Below are positions 43,892 through 52,368 of a stretch of 64,000 nt of DNA, piece after piece. Each line of letters begins with the position of its first letter. Positions within the stretch are counted from its first letter, which is position 1. Location of the stretch: assembly GCF_029351045.1 (NCBI RefSeq), contig NZ_JARKIN010000001.1, positions 3,894,501 to 3,958,500 on the forward strand. Reading direction: 5' to 3'. The notes beneath the pieces were generated by a model. The model ran no database searches. It was not told the DNA's origin and was given only the letters and a program-made list of their open reading frames with translations. Source of the DNA: Streptomyces sp. WMMB303 (GTDB lineage Bacteria; Actinomycetota; Actinomycetes; Streptomycetales; Streptomycetaceae). The position numbers and the translations under genes are program-made.

Positions 43892-44935
43892 ATGGCAGAC
43901 AGCCCCCGCTCGGCGGACGCTCCCGTGACCGAACCCCCGGGCAGCCCGGAAGAGCTGCTGGAGCAGGCCAAGCCGTATCGCAACGAGCTGCTGGCGCACT
44001 GCTACCGGATGATGGGCTCGGTGCACGACGCCGAGGATCTGGTGCAGGACACCTATCTGCGCGCATGGAAGGCCGGGGACCGGTTCGAGGGCAGATCCTC
44101 ACTGCGCACCTGGCTCTACCGGATCGCCACCAACGCATGCCTGACCGCGATCGAACAGCGCGGCCGCAGGCCGATGCCCTCCGGGCTCGGCGCGCCCAGC
44201 GACGACCCCGAGCGCCCGGTGGTCGAGGCCCCGGAGGTGCCGTGGCTGGAGCCGATTCCGGATGCCATGTTCGCGGGCTCCTGCGGACCCACGGATCCGG
44301 CCTCGGTGGTGGTGGGCCGCTCGTCGATGCGGCTGGCGCTGGTGGCGGCCCTGCAGCATCTGCCGACCCGGCAGCGTGTCGTCCTGTTGCTGCGGGATGT
44401 GCTCAAGTGGCGCGCGGCCGAGGTCGCCGAACTGCTCGGGACGACGACGGCGAGTGTGAACAGCGCCCTGCAACGGGCCCGCGCCCAGCTCGAACAGGTC
44501 GCTCCCGTGGAGGAGGAGCTGACCGAACCGACCGACTCGGCGGCGCGCGAGCTGCTGGACCGGTACGCGGCGGCGTTCGAGCGTTCCGACGTGACGGCCA
44601 TCGTGGACCTGTTCAAGGAGGACGCCGTCTGGGAGATGCCACCTTTCCCGGAGTGGTTCCGCGGCCGGGAGAACATCGTGCGGCTCATCGGGGCCCAGTG
44701 TCCCATCGGCCGGGACGAGGGCCTCATGCTGCCGACCCGGGCCAACGGCCAGCCCGCATTCGGGCTCTACAGCCTGCGGGAGGACGGCGTGCACCGGCCG
44801 TTCCAGCTCCAGGTGCTCACACTGCGGAAGGGACAGGTCGCGCATGTCGGTGCGTTCTTCGGCGAGGCGCTGTTCGCCACCTTCGGCCTCCCCGCCCAGG
44901 TGAGCGCACAGGAGGCCGCGGCGCTGCGCCGCTGA
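43892..44935 (+). CDS. ECF sigma factor with SnoaL-like C-terminal domain (SigG/SigX5 type)
   Basis: Product of 347 residues. Sigma region 2 (LLAHCYRMMGSVHDAEDLVQDTYLRAWK) and region 4 (LPTRQRVVLLLRDVLKWRAAEVAELLGTTTASVNSALQRARAQL) are followed by a roughly 130-residue SnoaL-like domain (DLFKEDAVWEMPPFPEWFRGRENI). In such long ECF factors the C-terminal domain controls activity in place of a separate anti-sigma factor, and none is encoded nearby. A YCII-type protein often accompanies SigG-like genes but is absent here. ATG at 43892 is preceded by AGGCCAGGA. Confidence 0.9.
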   Translation: MADSPRSADAPVTEPPGSPEELLEQAKPYRNELLAHCYRMMGSVHDAEDLVQDTYLRAWKAGDRFEGRSSLRTWLYRIATNACLTAIEQRGRRPMPSGLGAPSDDPERPVVEAPEVPWLEPIPDAMFAGSCGPTDPASVVVGRSSMRLALVAALQHLPTRQRVVLLLRDVLKWRAAEVAELLGTTTASVNSALQRARAQLEQVAPVEEELTEPTDSAARELLDRYAAAFERSDVTAIVDLFKEDAVWEMPPFPEWFRGRENIVRLIGAQCPIGRDEGLMLPTRANGQPAFGLYSLREDGVHRPFQLQVLTLRKGQVAHVGAFFGEALFATFGLPAQVSAQEAAALRR

Positions 44936-45091
44936 ACCACCGGTGGTGCCCGGCACCCCGCCGCAATGGCGCGCGGTACCGCCCGGGGGCGGGCCGGCGC
45001 GCCGAGCGGCGGGGTGGCACGGCGTTGCCGAGGGCCGGGCCGCCCCGCGACGGCAGCGGGAGCAGCTCGGCCGCGTCGGCCCTTCGGCGGC

Positions 45092-46258
45092 TCAGACACC
45101 CAACAGGTGATCCATCGCCAGTTGGTCGAGGTGTTCGAAGGCCATGCCCCGCTCCGCTGCCGCCGCGAGGTCGAATTCCTCGAAGGCGGCACGGTCGGCA
45201 CGCAGCGCATCCGGCGTCTCCTGCGGGCCGAGCGTCGGCCGGGAGAGCTCGTCCACCCGCGCGGCACGCAGCGCCTCCTGTACGGCGGGGTCGGCGCGGA
45301 AGGCGGCAGCGCGTTCCCGCAGGATGAGGTAGTTGCGCATGCAGCCCGCCGCCGAGGCCCATACTCCGGCGGCGTCCTCGGTGCGCGGAGGCTTGAAATC
45401 GAAGTGCCGCGGGCCCGCGTAACCGGTGTGCTCCAGCAGGTCGACAAGCCAGAACGCGGCACGCAGGTCCCCGGCGCCGAACCTCAGGTCCTGGTCGTAC
45501 TTGACCCCGGTCTGGCCGTTGAGGTCCAGGTGGAAGAGCTTGCCGGCCCAGATGACCTGGGCGATGGCGTGCGGGTAGTTCAGGCCGGCCATCTGCTCGT
45601 GCCCGACCTCCGGGTTGACGCCGAAGAGCGCGGGCTGCTCCAGATGCCCGATGAAGGCGAGAGCGTGTCCGACCGTCGGCAGCAGGAGGTCGCCACGCGG
45701 TTCGTTGGGCTTCGGCTCCAGGGCGAAGCGCAGTTCGTAGCCCTGTGCGGTGACGTACTCGGCCAGCAGGTCGAAGGCTTCCTTGAGCCGGTCCAGTGCG
45801 GCTCGGACGTCTTTGGCCGCGCCGGATTCGGCACCTTCCCGGCCCCCCCAGGCGACGTAGGTGTGGGCGCCCAGTTCAGCGGCCAGGTCGATGTTGCGCA
45901 TCGTCTTGCGCAGGGCGAAGCGCCGTATGCCACGGTCGTTGGCGGTGAAAGCGCCGTCCTTGAAGACGGGGTGGGTGAACAGGTTCGTCGTGGCCATGGG
46001 CACCGACATGCCCGTCGCCTCCAGTGCCTTCCGGAACCGTGCGACGTGCGCGTCCCGTTCCCCCTCCGGGACGCCGAAGGGGACGAGGTCGTCGTCGTGG
46101 AAGGTGACTCCGTAGGCGCCGAGTTCGGCGAGCCGGTGCACCGAATCGACGGGGTCGAGCGGTTTCCTCGTCGCATCGCCGAACGGGTCCCGGCCCTGCC
46201 AGCCCACCGTCCACAGGCCGAAGCTGAACTTGTCCGCCGGTTCGGGTTCGTAGCTCAT
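45092..46258 (-). CDS. xylA: Xylose isomerase
   Basis: Product of 388 residues, the exact size of the well-studied Streptomyces enzymes, converting D-xylose to D-xylulose (and glucose to fructose). The catalytic pair His54 and Asp57 fall at the classical numbers (VTFHDDD), and metal-binding motifs are intact: ALEPKPNEPRGD, NPEVGHEQMAG and FHLDLNGQTGVKYDQDLRFG. ATG at 46258 follows GAGAGGAACG. It is divergent from xylB, with a shared control region. Confidence 0.96.
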   Translation of the reverse strand: MSYEPEPADKFSFGLWTVGWQGRDPFGDATRKPLDPVDSVHRLAELGAYGVTFHDDDLVPFGVPEGERDAHVARFRKALEATGMSVPMATTNLFTHPVFKDGAFTANDRGIRRFALRKTMRNIDLAAELGAHTYVAWGGREGAESGAAKDVRAALDRLKEAFDLLAEYVTAQGYELRFALEPKPNEPRGDLLLPTVGHALAFIGHLEQPALFGVNPEVGHEQMAGLNYPHAIAQVIWAGKLFHLDLNGQTGVKYDQDLRFGAGDLRAAFWLVDLLEHTGYAGPRHFDFKPPRTEDAAGVWASAAGCMRNYLILRERAAAFRADPAVQEALRAARVDELSRPTLGPQETPDALRADRAAFEEFDLAAAAERGMAFEHLDQLAMDHLLGV

Positions 46259-46310
46259 GCTGTCGTTCCTCTCCCACGCACCGTCGCCCTTGGTACGCAC
46301 GGGGGACACC

Positions 46311-46357
46311 GCGATGCGCAGCTATTCGTCATGGCAGTTTACAAATTAGTATGCGCA
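46311..46357. promoter_or_regulatory. xylA-xylB divergent control region
   Basis: Two copies of ATGCGCA, each containing the palindrome TGCGCA, lie 37 bases apart (46314-46320 and 46351-46357) and flank an AT-rich core with TTTACAAATTAGTAT. This layout fits divergent promoters controlled by a xylose-responsive ROK repressor such as the one encoded at 47991; the actual operator was not established. Confidence 0.45.
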
Positions 46358-46391
46358 CAGCACCGGAAGCCAGGGAAGGGAGCGGCAGTCC

Positions 46392-47840
46392 ATGAGCGCA
46401 CCGGAGGGACCGTTCGTCATCGGGGTCGACAGCTCGACCCAGTCCACCAAGGCCCTCGTGGTGGACGCCGCGACCGGCCAGGTGGTCGCCCGAGGCCAGG
46501 CACCGCACACCGTCTCCCCCGGCGACCGCCGCGAGTCGGACCCCGAGGAGTGGTGGCAGGCGCTGCAAACCGCGGTGGGGCAGTGCGGGCGGGCCGCCGG
46601 AGAGGCCGCCGCCGTGTCCGTCGCAGGCCAGCAACACGGCCTGGTGACACTGGACGGCGCGGGAGATCCGGTGCGCCCCGCGCTGCTGTGGAACGACGTA
46701 CGCTCGGCGCCCCAGCGCGACCGCCTGGTCGCCGACCTCGGCGGTCCCACGGCTTGGGCCGAGCGCGTCGGCAGCGTCCCGGCACCGGCATTCACCGTCA
46801 CCAAGTGGGCCTGGCTGCGGGAGAACGAACCGGCAGCCGCGCGGTCGACGGCTGCCGTGCGGCTGCCGCACGACTTCCTGACCGAGCGGTTGACCGGGCA
46901 GCCGGGCACCGACCGGGGCGACGCCTCGGGCACCGGCTGGTGGTCTTCGGCGACCGGCTCCTACGACACGCAGATCCTGGAGCTCGCCGGTCTGGACGCC
47001 GCCCTCCTGCCGCCCGTGCTCGGTTCCGGGGAAGCGGCGGGCACGGTCAAGGAGACCGGGGACGGACTCCTGCCGGCGGGCACGCTGGTGGCGACCGGGA
47101 CCGGGGACAACATGGCGGCCGCACTCGGCCTGGGGCTGCTGCCGGGCCAACCGGTGCTCAGCCTCGGCACCTCGGGCACGGTCTACGCCGTCTCCAGCCG
47201 CCGCCCCGCCGATCCGAGCGGGACGGTCGCGGGCTTCGCGGACGCGCACACCGGCTGGCTGCCGCTCGCCTGCACCCTCAACTGCACCCTGGCCGTGGAC
47301 CGGATGGCCGCGCTGCTCTCCCGGGACCGCGAGGACGTGGAACCGGGCGGGCGGGTCACCGCGCTCCCCTTCCTCGACGGTGAACGCACTCCCGACCTCC
47401 CCTATGCGACCGGGCTGCTGAGCGGACTCCAGCACGCCACGACGGGCGGCCAGGTGCTCCAGGCCGCATACGACGGCGCCGTCTTCGCGCTGCTGCGCGC
47501 ACTCGACCTCGTGCTGGCCGAGGGCGGGGACCCGGCTGCGGCGCAGGAGGCGCCGCTGCTGCTGATCGGCGGCGGCGCCAAGGGCACGGCGTGGCGCGAG
47601 ACAGTACGGCGGCTGTCCGGGCGGGCCGTCCAGGTGCCGAGCGCGCAGGAGTTGGTTGCCCTGGGAGCCGCGGCACAGGCCGCGGGGCTGCTGCTGGGCG
47701 AGGACCCCGGCGCCGTCGCCCGCCGCTGGCGCACCGCACAGGGCGCCTCGTACGAGCCCGTGGACCGCGACGAGGACGCGCTGGCCCGCCTCTCGTCGAC
47801 GCTCGAAGGAGCGGGTGCGCTGCTCGACCGGCGCCCGTGA
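46392..47840 (+). CDS. xylB: Xylulokinase
   Basis: Product of 482 residues of the FGGY carbohydrate kinase family, phosphorylating D-xylulose for entry into the pentose phosphate pathway. GVDSSTQSTKALVVD (phosphate 1 loop), AGQQHGLVTLD, LLWNDVRS, DASGTGWWS with the catalytic Asp, ATGTGDNMAAALGLG and LLIGGGAKG are all as expected. Divergent from xylA. ATG at 46392 has a GGGAAGGGAG sequence upstream. Confidence 0.95.
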   Translation: MSAPEGPFVIGVDSSTQSTKALVVDAATGQVVARGQAPHTVSPGDRRESDPEEWWQALQTAVGQCGRAAGEAAAVSVAGQQHGLVTLDGAGDPVRPALLWNDVRSAPQRDRLVADLGGPTAWAERVGSVPAPAFTVTKWAWLRENEPAAARSTAAVRLPHDFLTERLTGQPGTDRGDASGTGWWSSATGSYDTQILELAGLDAALLPPVLGSGEAAGTVKETGDGLLPAGTLVATGTGDNMAAALGLGLLPGQPVLSLGTSGTVYAVSSRRPADPSGTVAGFADAHTGWLPLACTLNCTLAVDRMAALLSRDREDVEPGGRVTALPFLDGERTPDLPYATGLLSGLQHATTGGQVLQAAYDGAVFALLRALDLVLAEGGDPAAAQEAPLLLIGGGAKGTAWRETVRRLSGRAVQVPSAQELVALGAAAQAAGLLLGEDPGAVARRWRTAQGASYEPVDRDEDALARLSSTLEGAGALLDRRP

Positions 47841-47990
47841 CGGGCGGCTACCCGGCACGGCAACCGGAGGCACGGTCCCGCATGCTCCACCACTGCTCCG
47901 CCCCTGCTCCTGCCGCTCGCCCCGTCCGTACGGAGCGGCGTACGACAGGCTGCGGCAGGCTCTCGGCGCGCCGCGTGAAGCAGATGTGCG

Positions 47991-49208
47991 ATGGCCGCTG
48001 AGGCAGCCGGACCCCAGCGGGAGATCCGCAGGCGGAACCTGTCGCGCGTGCTGTACACGGTGGCCAGACAGGGGCCATCGTCCCGTGCTGCGGTGGCGGC
48101 GCGGCTGGGGCTGACGCGCACGGCCGTCTCCACCCTCGTGGACGAACTGCTGCGCGGTGGCCTGCTGACCGAGCAGGGGCCGGCACCGGCGGCCGGCGGG
48201 CCCGGACGGCCCGGTACCGCACTCGCGCTCACCGACAGCGGGCCGTGCGGACTGGGTGCCGAGATCGGAGTCGACCATCTGGCGGTCTGTGCGGTCGACG
48301 TTCAGGGCAACGTGCGCGCCCGTGCAAAGACGGACTCGCCGGGCAGAAACGGTGAGCCGGAAGCCGTGCTCACACCGCTGCGGGAACTGGTGGACCAGGT
48401 GGCAGCCCGGGCGCGTGGGCTCGGACTGGCCCCGGCCGCACTGGCGGTGGCGGTACCCGGACTGGTCGCCCGCGGCACAGCGACCGTGGTCCGCGCCCCC
48501 AATCTCGGATGGCGCGGTGTCGACCTCGCTCCCCCGCTCGCGGAAGCGGGAGCAGAACGGGATCCCCTGCCGCTCCTGGTGGACAACGAGGCCAACCTAG
48601 GAGCGCTCGCCGAGCTCTGGCTGGGCGGCGGCAGAATCCCTCGCGATTTCGTACACGTCTCGGCCGAGGTCGGTATCGGTGCCGCCGTGGTGCTGGACGG
48701 TGCGCTGCTGCGCGGCCACCGCGGGTTCGCCGGAGAGATGGGCCACCTGCCGGTGCATCCGGACGGAGACCGGTGCGCATGCGGGGGCAGAGGCTGTCTG
48801 GAGCAGTACGCAGCAGAACCGGCTCTGCTGCGCGCCGCCGGGATCGCAGCCGACCGGCCACGAGCCGACGCCCTGGCCGCCCTCCGGGAGAACGCGGCAT
48901 CAGGCGGCGTACACGCGCTGGGCGCCCTGGAGGCAGCCGGTGGCGCCCTGGGGCTGGCACTGGCCGGAACGGTGAATCTGCTGGACCCCCGCGCTCTGGT
49001 GCTCGGCGGCGTACTGGCCCGCTTCGCTCCCTGGCTGCTGCCGTCCCTGGAGCGGGAACTGAGGGGACGCACGGCCGCACCCGGTGACCTGCCGGAGCTG
49101 CTCGTCTCGGAACTGGGCGCGGACGGACCGCTGCTGGGTGCCGCGCACACGGCCGTGCGCGTGGTGCTGGACGACCCGCTCTCCTACCGGGCCGGGGCCC
49201 GGGTGTGA
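47991..49208 (+). CDS. ROK-family regulator, probable xylose repressor
   Basis: Product of 405 residues. An N-terminal winged helix (NLSRVLYTVARQGPSSRAAVAARLGLTRTAVSTLVDELLRGGLL) precedes a ROK sugar-kinase-like domain with LPLLVDNEANLGALAELWLGGG, GFAGEMGHLPV and the zinc motif CACGGRGCLEQY. XylR-type ROK repressors near xylA/xylB release DNA on binding xylose; the gene order xylB-ROK supports that reading. A Streptomyces homologue family (ROK7B7) also affects development, so a wider role is possible. The ATG at 47991 is the first in-frame start. Confidence 0.88.
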   Translation: MAAEAAGPQREIRRRNLSRVLYTVARQGPSSRAAVAARLGLTRTAVSTLVDELLRGGLLTEQGPAPAAGGPGRPGTALALTDSGPCGLGAEIGVDHLAVCAVDVQGNVRARAKTDSPGRNGEPEAVLTPLRELVDQVAARARGLGLAPAALAVAVPGLVARGTATVVRAPNLGWRGVDLAPPLAEAGAERDPLPLLVDNEANLGALAELWLGGGRIPRDFVHVSAEVGIGAAVVLDGALLRGHRGFAGEMGHLPVHPDGDRCACGGRGCLEQYAAEPALLRAAGIAADRPRADALAALRENAASGGVHALGALEAAGGALGLALAGTVNLLDPRALVLGGVLARFAPWLLPSLERELRGRTAAPGDLPELLVSELGADGPLLGAAHTAVRVVLDDPLSYRAGARV

Positions 49209-49432
49209 CCTGGCCGTCCGGGGCGCGTCCCTGGGACCTCGAAGTATCCGCAGGGCGCTTCCCCTCGGCCGGCGGTCCACGCGCGCTGCCCTGGGGCGGG
49301 ACGCTGCGAGACGGCCACAGGTCGGTCCAATGGCACATTCTGGCGACTCTTGGCAGCCCTTCCGGGGGCTGCCATCATCAACGCGCGTCAACTCGCCCTG
49401 TACGTGCACCCATTCCCCCACTGGGAGACACG

Positions 49433-50083
49433 ATGGACTCAGCACGCCAGAACCCCGGATCCTTCCCCTCACGCCCCCACCTTCCGCGGCGCGCGCTGCT
49501 GCGCGGAGGGGCAGGCTTCACTCTCGCCGCCGGTCTCGCAGGCGCCTCACTCGTCTCGGGCGGAGCCGCGGTGGCCCGGTCCAGAAGGCCGCTCGCCGTG
49601 GACTATCCGGCGGCGGAGTGGGTCCCCGCCTCCTCCGCCAACTACACGACGGCGAGCCGGCCCGCGCAATACCCGGTCGAGTTCGTGATCATCCACGTCA
49701 CCCAGGAGTACTACGCGGACACCCTGGAGATCTTCCAGAACCCTGACAAGGCGGTCTCCGCGCACTACGTGGTGCGCTCCGACGACGGCCACGTGGCCCA
49801 GATGGTGCGCGAGAAGAACGTGGCCTGGCACGCGGGCAACTGGGACTACAACACGCGCAGTGTCGGCATCGAGCACGAAGGATGGATCGACGAACCGGCC
49901 TGGTTCACAGAGGCCATGTACGAGGCATCGGCCGCGCTGACGGCGGACATCTGCCGCCGGCACGGGATCCCGCTGGACCGCCGGAACATCATCGGACACA
50001 ACGAGGTGCCCGGCGCCGACCACACCGACCCCGGCGGCGAGTGGGACTGGGCACACTACATGGACCTCGTCAAGGCGCATTGA
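49433..50083 (+). CDS. Exported N-acetylmuramoyl-L-alanine amidase (Amidase_2/PGRP)
   Basis: Product of 216 residues. A Tat-like signal (LPRRALLRGGAGF and an Ala/Gly-rich core ending in ARS) precedes an Amidase_2 domain. Zinc ligands are visible in VIIHVTQ, and in IGHNEVPGADHTDPG, with the conserved SAHYVV and WHAGNWDYNTRSVGIEHEG stretches. It should cut the amide bond between MurNAc and L-Ala in peptidoglycan. ATG at 49433 follows GGGAG. Confidence 0.9.
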   Translation: MDSARQNPGSFPSRPHLPRRALLRGGAGFTLAAGLAGASLVSGGAAVARSRRPLAVDYPAAEWVPASSANYTTASRPAQYPVEFVIIHVTQEYYADTLEIFQNPDKAVSAHYVVRSDDGHVAQMVREKNVAWHAGNWDYNTRSVGIEHEGWIDEPAWFTEAMYEASAALTADICRRHGIPLDRRNIIGHNEVPGADHTDPGGEWDWAHYMDLVKAH

Positions 50084-50140
50084 CGGAACGGGAGGCGGGC
50101 GGGCCCGGCAGAGTCGGCCGACCGACCCGGCTGGGCAACA

Positions 50141-50187
50141 GGCCGACAGCAAAGAGACCGCCCTCGGCGGCAGCCCGGCTGTCGGCC
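50141..50187 (+). terminator. Nested hairpin after the amidase gene
   Basis: GGCCGACAGC (50141-50150) pairs perfectly with GCTGTCGGCC (50178-50187); its 27-base loop contains a second hairpin, CCGCC-CTC-GGCGG (50158-50170). It lies 57 bases after the amidase stop in a 366-base gap (50084-50449) that otherwise shows no gene. Confidence 0.6.
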
Positions 50188-50449
50188 GCCGAACGGGGGC
50201 GCGTATCCGGTTCCGCACGGGTACGCGCGCCCGTTCGCGAACAGATGCGTGACCCCCACCCGTCCTGCGGCAGCTCGGCCCGGCCACCGCCCGGCCCTGC
50301 CGGGGCAGACACCCGCATCCCTGCCGACCCGCCCTGACCACACGCCAGTTCGGGCGCGTGATCAGCCGGGCACGCAAGCACTTCAACCCATCGTGTGACT
50401 ACCGGCTGGAAGGCTTCTGCGCGGCTCCCTTCCCCGCCATCCTCAGCGT

Positions 50450-51397
50450 GTGCGACAACGGGAAGACAAACAGGCCGCGGGCCGCGACGGACGGCAGAAG
50501 CTGGCAGCGGCGGCACTCGTGTGCCTGGCGATGGGGGCAACGGCCTGCGGGGCGGCAGTGGCGGCTGCTCCGGTTGCCGAAGCCCCCCTCGCCGCCGACG
50601 AATCCGTCGTGCTCGCGGCAGCAGCCCGGACGGACGGCGGTGGAGCGAATGACAGCCTGCCACCGAAGCCCTCCCACTCGACCAGTAGTTCACTCAACCT
50701 CGCCGCTTCTTCGGCGACAGCCGCTTCCACTCCCCGGACAGTGACACCACCGCACCTCCCGCCCACCGTGGTTCCGCACGCGGCAGCGGCCGGCCGGCGG
50801 CCCCACCCGGACGGCGGCGCCCACCTCTCGGTCGGCACCGGGAGAACCCGTGTCGATGCGACAGCAGGACGGACCGGCCGCTGTCCGGGCGCCTCCCTGT
50901 CGGTGCGGGCGCCCGGCGTCAGCCTCGACCTCTCGGCGGGAGCGGCATGTCTCCCGCATCCGCCCCGCCCCACTCCGCCGACGCCCCGGCCGTCGCCCCG
51001 GCCTCCGAAGCAGAGCCCTCCCGCGCCCGCCCCGTCTCCCGCGCCCTCGGAGCCGCCGCCTTCTCCGGCCGCAGAGCCGCCCGTCCCCCCGAAGCCGCGG
51101 GCCATTCCCCAGGCGTCGAAGGTCCGGGCCGCCGCACGTCCGGTCCGGCCGGACCGGACGTCGCCCCGTCCCGCGGAGTCCTCCCGGCCGGTCCGTTCGC
51201 CGGCGCCCTCGCGCACTGCGGTCGCTGCTCCGCGCCGGCCCGCTCCCCAGCGCGAGCGACCGGACGGCAGCCTGTCGATGGTCACCCGCACGCTGCTGAT
51301 CGTCACTCCGGCCGTCCTCGCGGCCGCCGCGCTGCGCCCCCGTTCGAGCGGCGGACGGCAGGCGGCGACAGGTGGCCCCGGCACGAGCGACAGCTGA
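50450..51397 (+). CDS. Pro-rich exported hypothetical protein
   Basis: Product of about 315 residues. The N-terminus (KLAAAALVCLAMGATACG) looks like a lipoprotein signal with lipobox ATAC. A Ser/Thr/Pro-rich part and a short segment CPGASLSVRAPGVSLDLSAG precede an extended Pro/Arg/Ser-rich stalk (residues about 165-270) and a hydrophobic helix near the C-terminus (TRTLLIVTPAVLAAAAL). No ribosome binding site is evident before the GTG, so the start is unsure. It could be a wall-spanning or surface protein; function unknown. Confidence 0.58.
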   Translation: MRQREDKQAAGRDGRQKLAAAALVCLAMGATACGAAVAAAPVAEAPLAADESVVLAAAARTDGGGANDSLPPKPSHSTSSSLNLAASSATAASTPRTVTPPHLPPTVVPHAAAAGRRPHPDGGAHLSVGTGRTRVDATAGRTGRCPGASLSVRAPGVSLDLSAGAACLPHPPRPTPPTPRPSPRPPKQSPPAPAPSPAPSEPPPSPAAEPPVPPKPRAIPQASKVRAAARPVRPDRTSPRPAESSRPVRSPAPSRTAVAAPRRPAPQRERPDGSLSMVTRTLLIVTPAVLAAAALRPRSSGGRQAATGGPGTSDS

Positions 51398-51467
51398 CCC
51401 CGGTTCCGGCCGCGCAGGTGGTGCACCACCGCCCCTCTCCCCCCGCCCAACGCCTCGTGGAGGACCC

Positions 51468-52238
51468 GTGTCCGAAAGCTTCATGCCGGCGCTCAGTCTG
51501 ATCGCCGCCTGTCTGGTCGTCGTCGTTGTCGTCGTCCTCAGACGCCGGCGTGCCACGACAGGCGATCCGACGGAGACGCCGGACGTAATCGAGTACATGA
51601 CGATGATGATCGGTGTGGTGTATGCGATTGTGCTGGGACTGGCCATCGCCGGGGTCTGGGAGGCGCGCAACGCGGCGGACGAGGCCCTCGCTCAGGAGGC
51701 GCAGGCGCTGCACGAGGTGAGCGAACGGGTGGGCGTCTACCCGGCGGCCGAGCGCGAGCGGGTGCGCGCGGACATCGACGGCTACGTGCGGTACGCGGTC
51801 ACCACCGAGTGGTCGCACATGGTGGAGCAGAACGAGCTCACCGACCGGGGCACTCGCATGCTCGAGAAGCTGCGCGGCGACGCGACGTCCTTCGAACCGG
51901 CCACCATGCAGCAGGCGCAGTCCTACCAGGCCGTTGTCGACCAGATCGCCGCGGCGGACACCGCCCGCACCGCACGGGCGACCGGCGCCGGACCCACGAT
52001 GCCGGGCGTGGTGTGGATCGGGCTGTACGCGGGCGCGGTGGTCTCGGTGGGCATGCTCTTCGCGCTGCAGATCCAGCGCTCCGGCAGGGAACTGATCCTG
52101 GCGGGCATCTTCAGCGCCCTGATCGCCTTCCTCCTCTTCCTGGTCTGGCACTTCGACGCCCCCTTCGCCCGCGGCCTCGAGGACCCGAAGGAAGCGTTCA
52201 CGACGCTGTTCCCACGGGCCGCGGGCTCCTCGGGCTGA
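51468..52238 (+). CDS. DUF4239 membrane protein
   Basis: Product of 256 residues of the DUF4239 family: a first helix (ALSLIAACLVVVVVVVL), a second (MTMMIGVVYAIVLGLAIAGVWEARNAADEALAQEAQALHEV), a soluble helical loop of about 110 residues and two closing helices (GVVWIGLYAGAVVSVGMLFAL, LILAGIFSALIAFLLFLVWHF) ending in DAPFARG. Function unknown. GTG at 51468 follows GTGGAGG. It lies head to tail with the Pro-rich protein gene, 70 bases apart. Confidence 0.86.
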   Translation: MSESFMPALSLIAACLVVVVVVVLRRRRATTGDPTETPDVIEYMTMMIGVVYAIVLGLAIAGVWEARNAADEALAQEAQALHEVSERVGVYPAAERERVRADIDGYVRYAVTTEWSHMVEQNELTDRGTRMLEKLRGDATSFEPATMQQAQSYQAVVDQIAAADTARTARATGAGPTMPGVVWIGLYAGAVVSVGMLFALQIQRSGRELILAGIFSALIAFLLFLVWHFDAPFARGLEDPKEAFTTLFPRAAGSSG

Positions 52239-52368
52239 GCGGCCCCGGCAGGCGTCCCTATGGACCTCCGAGCCCGCCCGCGGTCGGGCACACCCCATCG
52301 GCTCCCCCGACCGCGGGACGGGTGAGATGCTGGCGGTCCCAGAGGCGAGAGATCACAAAGGAGTCCGG

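Noticed and set aside
50233..50242. GTTCGCGAAC palindrome as a possible SOS box
   Set aside because: The half-sites are in the reverse order and spacing of the Streptomyces LexA box (GAAC-N4-GTTC), and no repair gene follows.
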